Numbered from the stretch's first letter, positions 6,161 through 11,246 are shown. The stretch: DNA of 11,246 nucleotides from Kitasatospora sp040298565 (GCF_040298565.1 NZ_JBEPAK010000229.1:1-11246), one strand, 5' to 3'. Numbers and translations are program-made. Notes: generated from the sequence alone by a model not told the origin.

Positions 6161-6179
6161 CGCCCGGCCGTCGGCGTCA
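6158..6179. terminator. Shared hairpin made from both stop codons of convergent genes
   Basis: TGACGCC (6158-6164) and GGCGTCA (6173-6179) form a 7-base inverted repeat with an 8-base loop. The outer three bases of each arm are the TGA stops of the plus- and minus-strand genes. It is short, so termination strength is uncertain. Confidence 0.45.
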
Positions 6180-7670
6180 CGCCGGACCGATCAGGCCGGC
6201 CGCGATGCAGGCGGACATCCCGGCGCGGGAGAGCCCGCCGCCCGGGTGGGCGTTGCCGCCGACCAGGTAGAGCCCGGGGACGGGCGACTCGTTGGCGGCC
6301 CTCAGCCACGAGCCCGCCGACCCGGCCAGGGCGGGGCGGGCGACGGCGCCGCCGAGGGCGCCGGTCTCCCGGCGGGTGTCCTCCGGGGTGCGGACCACCC
6401 GCCACAGCAGCCGCTCGCGCAGGCCGAGGCCGGCCGCGTCCACGTGGGCGAGCAGCCGGTCGGCGTAGCGGTCGGCGACGCCGGGGGCGGTCCAGTCGGT
6501 GTCACCCTGGGCGGGGACGGTCGCGGTCAGCACCACGCTCTCGTGGTCGTCGTCGGGCCGCAGCGCCGGGTCGTCCGGGCGCAGCACCTGCACGGTGGGG
6601 CGCTCGCAGGGCGGCCCCGCGAGGCTCAGGGCGCTCTCCTCGGCGGCCGGATCGGCCGCGTGCACCACCGTCCGGTGCGCGGTGCCCTCCGGGCGGCGCC
6701 CGCGCAGGGCCAGCAGCACGCTGAACCGGCCGGGCACCCCGTGCGGCCGCCACTCCTCGGGCGGCTTCCCCGGCCACTCGGCGAGGCCGTGCGCGAAGAG
6801 GGCGCCGGCGTCCATCGCCGACACCACCAGGTCCGCGTCGATCCGGCCGTCCGCGGTCTCGACCCCGCGCGTCCGACCGCCCTCGACCACCACCCGGGTG
6901 ACGGGGGTGTCGAAGCGGAACCCGACCCGGCGCAGCTCGCAGCGGCGGAACACCGCCTCAGCGAGGGCTCGCAGACCGCCCCGGACGTACCAGACGCCGA
7001 AGGACTGCTCCATGTACGGCAGCACGGTGGCCCCGGCCGGGGTCCGCCCGGGGACGAAGCCGTGACGCAGCGCCGGCTCGGACAGCAGGGAGGTCAGGCC
7101 CGGGTGGCCGCCGAGCTCGCGCCGCGCCACGTCCGCCAGCGTCCACGGGCGCGGGCGGCGCAGCCGGGCCAGGCCGGTCCGGGGCGGCACGGGGTACGGG
7201 TCGGTCCCCAGGAAGCCCCGGTCGGCCGGGAGCGGCTCCTCCAGCAGCGGGCGCCGGGTGGCCTCCCAGACCGTCCGGCCGCGGTTCATCACCTCGCTCC
7301 AGCGGGCGCCGGAGCCCGCGCCGAAGACGGCGTCCAGGGCCTGGCTGACGCCGCCGCGCGAGGCGTTGGGCAGGGTGACGGCGGTGCCGTCGGGGAGCAG
7401 GTGCCGGCTCTCCGGGTCCACCGGGGCCAGCTCGACCAGCTGTTCCAGCGGCTCCTTGCCGGTCTTCAGCGCCAGGTCGCGGTAGACGGCCGGCAGCGGG
7501 AGCAGCCCGGGGCCGGTGTCGAAGGCGAAGCCGTCGCGCTCGTACCGGCCGACCATGCCGCCGTACGTGCCGCCCGCCTCGCAGACCGTCACCCGGTGGC
7601 CGAGGGTCGCCAGCCGGGAGGCCGCCGCGAGCCCGCTCATTCCTGCACCGATGACGACGATCTCTGCCAT
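6177..7670 (-). CDS. CrtI/phytoene desaturase-like FAD-dependent oxidoreductase
   Basis: 497 residues, the usual size of carotenoid desaturase/isomerase-type flavoproteins. The N-terminus has the FAD motif VIGAGMSGL (6-14) followed by an acidic EAGG end and the family stretch FDTGPGLLPLP (50-60). The C-terminus VPGLYLVGGNAHPGGGLSRA (from 464) is the classic CrtI-type closing FAD signature. The substrate cannot be read from sequence: the family also includes carotenoid ketolases and lipid or quinone dehydrogenases, and no phytoene synthase gene is in the window. A GGPP-type synthase gene lies about 2 kb away, which allows but does not prove an isoprenoid substrate. The ATG at 7670-7668 has no Shine-Dalgarno; TAGGAT six bases upstream suggests a leaderless mRNA. 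Confidence 0.85.
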   Translation of the reverse strand: MAEIVVIGAGMSGLAAASRLATLGHRVTVCEAGGTYGGMVGRYERDGFAFDTGPGLLPLPAVYRDLALKTGKEPLEQLVELAPVDPESRHLLPDGTAVTLPNASRGGVSQALDAVFGAGSGARWSEVMNRGRTVWEATRRPLLEEPLPADRGFLGTDPYPVPPRTGLARLRRPRPWTLADVARRELGGHPGLTSLLSEPALRHGFVPGRTPAGATVLPYMEQSFGVWYVRGGLRALAEAVFRRCELRRVGFRFDTPVTRVVVEGGRTRGVETADGRIDADLVVSAMDAGALFAHGLAEWPGKPPEEWRPHGVPGRFSVLLALRGRRPEGTAHRTVVHAADPAAEESALSLAGPPCERPTVQVLRPDDPALRPDDDHESVVLTATVPAQGDTDWTAPGVADRYADRLLAHVDAAGLGLRERLLWRVVRTPEDTRRETGALGGAVARPALAGSAGSWLRAANESPVPGLYLVGGNAHPGGGLSRAGMSACIAAGLIGPA

Positions 7671-7676
7671 GGCCCG

Positions 7677-7682
7677 ATCCTA
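7677..7682 (-). promoter_or_regulatory. Candidate -10 for a leaderless CrtI-like gene mRNA
   Basis: The minus strand reads TAGGAT (TANNNT), six bases before the ATG at 7670. No ribosome-binding site and no clear -35 are seen. It lies between the terminator hairpin of the upstream gene and the start codon, as expected for an independent promoter. Confidence 0.45.
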
Positions 7683-7703
7683 GGGGCCCGTGCCGGGACC
7701 CCT

Positions 7704-7728
7704 GCCTGCGGGGCGACGCTCCGCAGGC
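7704..7728 (-). terminator. Terminator hairpin after the DUF4126 gene
   Basis: A perfect 8-base inverted repeat, GCCTGCGG (7704-7711) and CCGCAGGC (7721-7728), with a 9-base loop, starting 30 bases past the stop of the DUF4126 gene and upstream of the next minus-strand gene. No U tract. Confidence 0.65.
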
Positions 7729-7757
7729 CCGGCCGGGAGGCCCTGCACGGCGCCCGA

Positions 7758-8411
7758 CTAGGGCTGCCCGGCCCGGACGCCCGCCCCGGTCGCCCCGGCC
7801 ACCCCGGCCACCCCGGTCTTTCCGGCCGCCCGGGCCGCCCGGCGTTCGCGGCGGCGGGCCCGGAAGGCGCGGATCCTGCGGACCGCCAGCCGGACCAGCA
7901 GCAGGCCGACGGCCAGGACGGCGGCGGCGAGCGAGGCGGCCAGCCAGGGGTGGAAGATCGCCAGGGTGACCAGACCGGCCACCGAGAGGTCCTCCGCCAC
8001 GCTGACCACGATGTTGCTGGCCGGCTCCGGCGAGGTGTTCACCGCCATCCGCAGCGAGGCCTTCACCAGGTGGCTGACCAGCGCCGTGGTGCCGCCCACC
8101 GCGCCGGCCGCGAGCTCGCCGAGCGAGCCCGGGTCGGCGCTCGCGATCAGCGCGCCCACGACGGCACCCGCGACCGGCCGGATCACGGTGTGCACGGCGT
8201 CCCAGACGGTGTCCACGTACGGGATCTTGTCGGCCACCGCCTCCAGCGCGAACAGCACCGCCGCCGCGATCAGCACGTCGGTGCGCTCGAGCGCGTGCGG
8301 CACGGACTCCGCGTCGGCGAATCGGCCCAGCAGGCCCAGCAGCAGCACCACCGCGTACGCGTTGACGCCGCTGGCCAGGCCGCTGGTGAAGATCAGCGGC
8401 AGGACCGTCAT
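7758..8411 (-). CDS. DUF4126 family membrane protein
   Basis: 217 residues of unknown function. The N-terminus GLASGVNAYAVVLLLGLLGR (11-30) and the central DKIPYVDTVWDAVHTVIRP (61-79) are the conserved features of DUF4126 proteins. Hydrophobic segments lie near 1-28, 46-60, 78-92, 98-114, 134-152 and 155-176, giving about five or six membrane helices. The tail 177-195 is very Arg-rich (positive, so probably cytoplasmic) and ends in a low-complexity TGVAGVAGATGAGV stretch encoded by near-identical CCGGCCACC repeats. The ATG at 8411-8409 is supported by AGGAGGGGG (8425-8417), six bases upstream. Same direction as the CrtI-like gene but separated from it by a hairpin, so probably a separate unit. 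Confidence 0.85.
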   Translation of the reverse strand: MTVLPLIFTSGLASGVNAYAVVLLLGLLGRFADAESVPHALERTDVLIAAAVLFALEAVADKIPYVDTVWDAVHTVIRPVAGAVVGALIASADPGSLGELAAGAVGGTTALVSHLVKASLRMAVNTSPEPASNIVVSVAEDLSVAGLVTLAIFHPWLAASLAAAVLAVGLLLVRLAVRRIRAFRARRRERRAARAAGKTGVAGVAGATGAGVRAGQP

Positions 8412-8573
8412 CGTGTCCCCCTCCTCGCACGTCCGTCGTCGGCCCGGTCGGCCGTCGCGGTCCCGGTGGGCGACTCCGGGAAAACCCTCGCCGGATCGCC
8501 CGGCACGCCGTACCGTACCGGGAGCCGGGACGCCGCGGACACCGCTGCGGTTCCGGCCCGGGCGGAGGCGGGC

Positions 8574-8599
8574 GGATCTGAGTACGGATACTCAGGTCC
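8574..8599. repeat. 11-base-arm palindrome, candidate operator
   Basis: GGATCTGAGTA (8574-8584) and TACTCAGGTCC (8589-8599) are inverted repeats around CGGA, with one mismatch (a T-G pair); the inner seven bases CTGAGTA/TACTCAG are perfect. A further TTGAGTA half-site lies at 8604-8610. Its AT content is higher than its surroundings, which fits a protein-binding site rather than a terminator. It lies 163 bases upstream of the DUF4126 start and about 340 upstream of the HEPN promoter. Confidence 0.6.
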
Positions 8600-8938
8600 A
8601 CGGTTGAGTAGTTCAGCGGATGGCCCGCGACCTGCCGGGACGGGAGAGTGGTGGCACCCGGGAGGGCGGCGCGTCGGGCGCCGGCCCGCCCGGGTGGCGG
8701 ATCCGTCCGTCCCCCGGCCGGGAGGGCCCGGGGACGGCGGCGGAAGGTCCGCACGAGGGCCGGTCACGGACCCGCACCGCCGACACGGGGCGGCGGAGCG
8801 GGCCGGGGGGAGACCGGTCGCCGAGGGGGGACAGCGCCCCGCCTCCCGGTGGGGGGACGGCGGGGCGACGGCACACGGCGGCGGCGCGGCACGGGGGAAG
8901 GGCCCGCGCCCGCCGCCGGTACGCCGACCGGGCGGGGA

Positions 8939-8961
8939 TTGTCAGTGGTGCCGTTCACGAT
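8939..8961 (+). promoter_or_regulatory. RecA-NDp/PafBC-type DNA-damage promoter
   Basis: TTGTCAGTGG (8939-8948) is an exact match to the upstream element of the actinobacterial RecA-NDp promoter, bound by the PafBC activator and independent of LexA. It is followed by seven bases and then CACGAT (8956-8961), a degenerate -10 at the known spacing. Transcription would start near 8968, giving a leader of about 45 bases. No other copy of the element was noticed in the window. Confidence 0.65.
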
Positions 8962-8970
8962 GGTGGAGCA

Positions 8971-8986
8971 CGGACCACCCGGTCCG
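8971..8986 (+). promoter_or_regulatory. Hairpin at the start of the HEPN gene leader
   Basis: CGGACC (8971-8976) and GGTCCG (8981-8986) form a perfect 6-base stem with an ACCC loop, a few bases after the predicted transcription start. It may stabilise the 5' end or tune translation; the role is unknown. Confidence 0.4.
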
Positions 8987-9012
8987 CGCGCTGCCTCGGA
9001 ACGGGGGAGACC

Positions 9013-9567
9013 ATGACCATCAGCCGTCCTGAGCCCGTCACCGCCCGCCTCCACTCCGCCGCCCAGCCGCACGCCCCGGGTCCCTCCGGAGGGCGCCCGG
9101 CGGGCCGTGACGTCCATCCGGTGCTGCGCCGGATCACCGCGCCGCCCGCCGCCCTGGACCTGCTCTCCGACGCCCACCGGACGCTCACCCGAGCCCGCGC
9201 GCTGGAGGATCCGCTGGAGCGCTACGCCACCGCCCACCTCGCCGCGCTGCGCACCGTGGCCGCCGTGCTGGCCGTGCGCGGCCGGCCGGAGAAGAACCCG
9301 CGGCGGCGCAAGGCCATCCGCAGCGCCTGGGAGGTGCTGCCCGAGGTGGCCCCCGAGCTGGCCGAGTGGGCGGGGTACTACGGAGCCGGCGCCCGCCGCC
9401 GGGCCGCCGCCGAGGCCGGGATCCGGGGCGCCGCCTCGGCCCGCGACGCCGACGACCTGATCCGCAACTCCGCCCTGTTCCTGCGCCTGGTCGAGCGCCT
9501 GCTCGGCCTGCGGCCGACCCCGCCCGCCCCCAGGCTCCCGCTGGACGCCGACGACCCCCGGGCCTGA
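9013..9567 (+). CDS. SAV_6107-type HEPN domain protein, possible DNA-damage-induced RNase
   Basis: 184 residues. Residues 1-40 are a Pro/Ala/Gly-rich, probably disordered leader. 41-165 are helical and match the SAV_6107 HEPN family: LDLLSDAHRTLTRARALEDP, ERYATAHLAALRTVAAVL, then a basic patch EKNPRRRKAIRSAWEVLPEV, and WAGYYGAGARRRAAAEAG with SARDADDLIRNSALFLRLVE. RYATAH (R70-H75) fits R-x4-6-H, the catalytic motif of HEPN ribonucleases, so activity is possible; the family's function is not established. The tail (166-184) is Pro-rich. The ATG at 9013 has GGGGGAG (9003-9009) only three bases away, slightly close. It sits behind a PafBC-type promoter, suggesting induction by DNA damage. No partner nucleotidyltransferase (MNT) gene is adjacent, so it is not a standard HEPN-MNT toxin-antitoxin pair. 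Confidence 0.85.
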   Translation: MTISRPEPVTARLHSAAQPHAPGPSGGRPAGRDVHPVLRRITAPPAALDLLSDAHRTLTRARALEDPLERYATAHLAALRTVAAVLAVRGRPEKNPRRRKAIRSAWEVLPEVAPELAEWAGYYGAGARRRAAAEAGIRGAASARDADDLIRNSALFLRLVERLLGLRPTPPAPRLPLDADDPRA

Positions 9568-9590
9568 CCGGCGCCCCGACGCCCGAGGCT

Positions 9591-9596
9591 TAAGGT
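9591..9596 (+). promoter_or_regulatory. Candidate -10 of the methyltransferase gene
   Basis: TAAGGT (TANNNT) in the 71-base gap after the HEPN gene; it would start transcription near 9603 and leave a leader of about 36 bases. No clear -35. The gene could instead be read through from the HEPN gene. Confidence 0.3.
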
Positions 9597-9638
9597 GGAG
9601 GCATCCCGATCGAACCGCACGTGCCGAGGAGCCCCACC

Positions 9639-10391
9639 TTGTACCCGACGCGTCCCCGCAGCGCCCTGCGTACCGCCGTGGTGTGGGAGGTGGTGCGGGC
9701 AGCCCTGGAGAAGCGGGCGGCCGAGCTGGAGCAGCCGGTGCTGGACGTCGTCGACACCGGCGGCGGCACCGGCAACTTCGCCGTGCCGGTGGCCAAGCTC
9801 GGCCACCGGGTCACCGTGGTCGACCCGAGTCCCGACGCGCTGTTCGCGCTGGAGCGCCGGGCCGCCGAGGCCGGGGTGACGGACCTGGTGCGGGCCGTCC
9901 AGGGCGACACCCAGACGCTGCCCGAGCTGATCGCCCCCGGCACCGTGGACGCGGCGCTCTGCCACGGCGTGCTGGAGGTCGTGGACGACCCGGCCGAGTC
10001 GCTCGGCAGCCTGGCCGCCACGCTGCGCAAGGGCGGCCTGGTCAGCCTGCTGGCCGCCAACCGGAACGGCGCGGTCCTGGCCCGCGCGCTGGCGGGCCAC
10101 TTCAACGAGGCCCGGACGGTGCTCTCCGCCGCCGACGGCCGCTGGGGCGCCCAGGATCCGATGCCGCGCCGCTTCACCGTCGAGGAGCTGGGCCGGCTGG
10201 CCGAGGGCGCCGGCCTGCGGGTCGAGTCGGTGCACGGCGTCCGGGTCTTCGCCGACCTGGTGCCCGGCGTCCTGGTGGACACCGAGCCCGGCGCGGTGGA
10301 GGCGCTGCTGAAGCTGGAGGAGGCCGCCGCCGAGCAGCCCGCCTTCCACGCCGTGGCCACCCAGCTGCACCTGCTGGCGACCCTGGCCTGA
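9639..10391 (+). CDS. Class I SAM-dependent methyltransferase
   Basis: 250 residues with a Rossmann-type SAM fold. Motif I is LDVVDTGGGTGNFAVPVA (35-52, SAM-binding glycine loop GGGTG 41-45). Motif II is the acidic VTVVDPSP (58-65), followed by LFALERRA. Motif IV is the region DAALCHGVLEVVDDPAESL. A C-terminal half (HFNEARTVLSAADGRWGAQD, RRFTVEELGRLAEGAGLRVE) follows. It resembles the SmtA/CmoM-like group (E. coli CmoM methylates a tRNA wobble uridine), but substrate assignment is not possible from sequence. TTG at 9639 is preferred because GAGGAG (9626-9631) lies seven bases upstream and the protein then starts MYPTRPRSALRTAVVWEV; GTG at 9621 is an alternative adding six residues. It probably belongs with the HEPN gene upstream (71-base gap). 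Confidence 0.88.
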   Translation: MYPTRPRSALRTAVVWEVVRAALEKRAAELEQPVLDVVDTGGGTGNFAVPVAKLGHRVTVVDPSPDALFALERRAAEAGVTDLVRAVQGDTQTLPELIAPGTVDAALCHGVLEVVDDPAESLGSLAATLRKGGLVSLLAANRNGAVLARALAGHFNEARTVLSAADGRWGAQDPMPRRFTVEELGRLAEGAGLRVESVHGVRVFADLVPGVLVDTEPGAVEALLKLEEAAAEQPAFHAVATQLHLLATLA

Positions 10392-10400
10392 CCCCCCGGG

Positions 10401-10449
10401 ACCGCCCGCCGTCGTACGGTTCACCCGCCGTGCGGCGGCGGTTCGTTTC
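10401..10449 (+). terminator. Terminator hairpin after the methyltransferase gene
   Basis: ACCGCCCGCCG (10401-10411) pairs with CGGCGGCGGT (10433-10442) with one bulged C, and is followed by TCGTTTC, the only U-rich tail near a hairpin in the window. A competing local hairpin, CCGCCG/CGGCGG (10425-10438), overlaps. It begins 9 bases after the stop. Confidence 0.6.
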
Positions 10450-10634
10450 CCGGCCGGGCGCCGGTTCCCCCCGGCCCCACCCCGGTGCGCCCGCGAACCT
10501 CCCCAGCTTCCGGCCGATTCCATCGGATCGGGCACTTGTCCGGGCCGTCCCGCGTTCATCCGGGTGCGGCCCCGCCCGGTCGAAGTGGCCCGGCCCACGC
10601 GGCGCAGACCACCCCGTAACGGGCCCACGGACCG

Positions 10635-10640
10635 TATGAT
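10635..10640 (+). promoter_or_regulatory. Candidate -10 of the DUF3040 gene
   Basis: TATGAT differs by one base from TATAAT and is striking in this GC-rich context. It predicts a start near 10647 and a leader of about 160 bases. The expected -35 position (about 10612) carries no TTGAC-like sequence, so an activator or another sigma factor may be involved. Confidence 0.4.
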
Positions 10641-10675
10641 CTGGGTAAAGCCGGAAAGCATGACAGCCGGACGCG

Positions 10676-10734
10676 TGGGGCATATGGACGACACGGGCCG
10701 GGTCCCCCGCACAGGCGTCCGACCATGTGCCCCA
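10676..10734 (+). promoter_or_regulatory. Long stem-loop in the DUF3040 leader
   Basis: TGGGGCATATGG (10676-10687) pairs with CCATGTGCCCCA (10723-10734): 12 base pairs with one T-G wobble and a 35-base loop that can pair further (GGACG/CGTCC). The last base of the right arm is the first base of the ATG of the small upstream ORF. It could also be a split protein-binding site. Confidence 0.5.
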
Positions 10735-10799
10735 TGGCTGATTGGACTTGCCTCCCCGACCGGGGTGGCGGACCGGTCGCACCCGCGACCGACGAGTAG
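10734..10799 (+). CDS. Possible 21-codon upstream ORF in the DUF3040 leader
   Basis: ATG at 10734 opens a 21-residue ORF (MADWTCLPDRGG, then a Pro/Ala/Asp/Glu-containing end) that stops with TAG at 10797-10799. The stop overlaps the ribosome site AGGAGGA (10798-10804) of the DUF3040 gene. A ribosome finishing this ORF would sit on that site. However, the ATG has no Shine-Dalgarno and lies at the edge of a stem, so translation is unproven and the arrangement may be chance. Confidence 0.25.
   Translation: MADWTCLPDRGGGPVAPATDE
10775..10790 (+). promoter_or_regulatory. Hairpin just before the DUF3040 ribosome-binding site
   Basis: GGTCGC (10775-10780) and GCGACC (10785-10790) form a perfect 6-base stem with an ACCC loop, ending seven bases before AGGAGGA. 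It may influence ribosome access. Confidence 0.4.
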
Positions 10800-10808
10800 G
10801 AGGACTCC

Positions 10809-11198
10809 GTGCCGCTCTCGGAGCACGAGCAGCGACTGCTCGACCAGATGGAGCGAGCGCTGTATGCCGAAGATCCCAAATTCGCGTCGGCGCTCGAGGG
10901 AACCGGGCTGCGCACCTACACCCGTCGGCGGGTCTATCTGGCCATCGCCGGGTTCGTGGTGGGGGTCGGCCTGCTGATGGGCGGCATGGTCGTTCCGGAC
11001 CAGATCTGGGTCAGCGTCGTCGGCTTCCTGGTGATGCTCGGCTGCGCGGTGTTCGCCGTCACCGGCTGGCGCCGGGGGCCCGCGGGTCAGGGTCCCGGCC
11101 CCCGGCAGGCCGCCGCCCCGCGCCGCAAGGCCGGGATGATGGACCGGGTGGAGCAGCGCTGGCAGCGCCGCAGGGACGAGCAGACCGGCGGGTTCTGA
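10809..11198 (+). CDS. DUF3040 family membrane protein
   Basis: 129 residues, function unknown. The N-terminal PLSEHEQRLLDQMERALYAE followed by DPKFASAL (2-28) is the DUF3040 signature. Two hydrophobic segments (42-62 and 66-87) form a membrane hairpin; both flanks are Arg-rich (RRR at 39-41, RR at 88-89), suggesting cytoplasmic N- and C-termini. The tail 90-129 is Gly/Pro-rich, then basic (RVEQRWQRRRDEQ). GTG at 10809 follows AGGAGGA (10798-10804) at good spacing. In actinobacteria, including mycobacteria (Rv2169c), such a gene lies just upstream of mraZ and the division/cell wall cluster, so mraZ is expected beyond the right edge; a role in envelope growth is only inferred from this context. 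Confidence 0.92.
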   Translation: MPLSEHEQRLLDQMERALYAEDPKFASALEGTGLRTYTRRRVYLAIAGFVVGVGLLMGGMVVPDQIWVSVVGFLVMLGCAVFAVTGWRRGPAGQGPGPRQAAAPRRKAGMMDRVEQRWQRRRDEQTGGF

Positions 11199-11204
11199 GC
11201 CGCG

Positions 11205-11221
11205 CGCACGCCGGGCGTGCG
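11205..11221 (+). terminator. Hairpin after the DUF3040 gene
   Basis: CGCACGC (11205-11211) and GCGTGCG (11215-11221) form a perfect 7-base repeat around CGG, six bases after the stop. With a three-base loop it could be a weak terminator, or an operator for the gene beyond the window edge. Confidence 0.4.
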
Positions 11222-11246
11222 ACGCACCACCAGGACGGAAGCCAAG

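Larger units (their letters stand above)
8412..9012. other. Gene-free 600-base G-rich intergenic region
   Basis: It separates the DUF4126 gene (minus) from the HEPN gene (plus). It holds the DUF4126 ribosome site, a near-perfect palindrome (8574-8599), a G-tract-rich middle and the HEPN promoter (8939-8961). G runs of six occur at 8805-8810, 8825-8830 and 8851-8856, with runs of four at 8787-8790 and 8862-8865. The plus frame is open from an ATG at 8620 into the HEPN gene, but its composition (Gly/Arg/Pro-rich, no recognisable pattern) does not look like protein. No RNA gene recognised. Confidence 0.6.
10392..10808 (+). other. 417-base gene-free region holding the DUF3040 leader
   Basis: The left third holds the methyltransferase terminator and GC-rich filler. 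The right half has lower GC and is structured: a TATGAT hexamer, a long stem-loop (10676-10734), a possible 21-codon ORF (10734-10799), a hairpin (10775-10790) and the DUF3040 ribosome site AGGAGGA (10798-10804). No tRNA or known riboswitch pattern recognised. Confidence 0.6.

Noticed and set aside
8581..8625. tRNA-like or mobile-element attachment site around the GAGTA repeats
   Set aside because: No cloverleaf, no integrase or transposase gene, and no target-site duplication in the window.
8620..9012. N-terminal extension of the HEPN gene from ATG 8620
   Set aside because: The added 131 residues are Gly/Arg/Pro low complexity and would include the damage promoter; ATG 9013 has a ribosome site and gives the family-like length.
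5487..9032. 1181-codon open frame on the plus strand
   Set aside because: It runs antisense through the CrtI-like and DUF4126 genes and through another frame of the Q/Y protein; Ser/Arg/Pro/Thr-rich shadow caused by GC bias.
9013..10391. HEPN plus neighbour as a toxin-antitoxin pair
   Set aside because: The neighbour is a SAM methyltransferase, not an MNT nucleotidyltransferase, and the 71-base gap and sizes do not fit a standard HEPN-MNT module.
9378..10826. 482-codon minus-strand frame
   Set aside because: Antisense to the HEPN and methyltransferase genes, both with clear motifs; composition typical of GC shadow.
11199..11246. MraZ-binding repeats (TGGGN boxes) ahead of an expected mraZ
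   Set aside because: No such direct repeats are visible in the 48 bases left; only a short GC hairpin is present.

Overview
High-GC actinobacterial chromosome, almost certainly Streptomycetaceae (Streptomyces or Kitasatospora; the genus cannot be fixed from the sequence alone). The evidence is very strong G/C bias at third codon positions, frequent GTG/TTG starts, terminators that are long GC hairpins without a U tract, an actinobacterial TPP riboswitch, and proteins of families typical of this group (SAV_6107-type HEPN, DUF3040, DUF4126, Rv2175c-like DNA-binding protein).

Layout. (1) 1-597: the 5' part of thiO (minus strand) under a TPP riboswitch. At about position 94 the thiO reading is replaced by an unrelated MFS transporter segment in another frame, so thiO is either broken by a rearrangement or misassembled. 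(2) 594-2851, plus strand: an FAD-dependent ferredoxin reductase-like protein, an Rv2175c-like winged-helix protein, and thiE (thiamine phosphate synthase). The last two overlap by one base. (3) 2936-5131: an IdsA2/GGPP-type polyprenyl synthase (minus) divergent from metF (5,10-methylenetetrahydrofolate reductase, plus). Strong hairpin terminators lie at both outer ends. (4) 5318-6160: a small membrane protein with a 120-residue Gln/Tyr-rich, Lys/Arg-free tail, convergent with a CrtI/phytoene-desaturase-like flavoprotein (6177-7670, minus). (5) 7758-8411, minus: a DUF4126 membrane protein, then a 600-base G-rich intergenic region with a near-perfect palindrome. (6) 9013-10391, plus: a HEPN-domain protein whose upstream region carries a RecA-NDp/PafBC-type DNA-damage promoter, then a class I SAM methyltransferase. 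(7) 10392-11246: a 417-base leader region rich in hairpins and a possible 21-codon upstream ORF, then a DUF3040 membrane protein. In actinobacteria DUF3040 genes precede mraZ and the division/cell wall cluster, which should start just past the right edge.

The window joins two conserved themes. Thiamine (thiO with its riboswitch, and thiE) sits at the left. The set Rv2175c-like / polyprenyl synthase / metF / DUF3040 parallels the mycobacterial Rv2175c-Rv2173-Rv2172c-Rv2169c region next to mraZ. Several genes have a TANNNT-like hexamer only 6-7 bases before the start codon, suggesting leaderless mRNAs. The most interesting points are the HEPN protein with an intact R-x4-H ribonuclease-type motif behind a DNA-damage promoter, the structured leader of the DUF3040 gene, the thiO/MFS chimeric junction, and the prion-like tail of the 5318-6160 protein.
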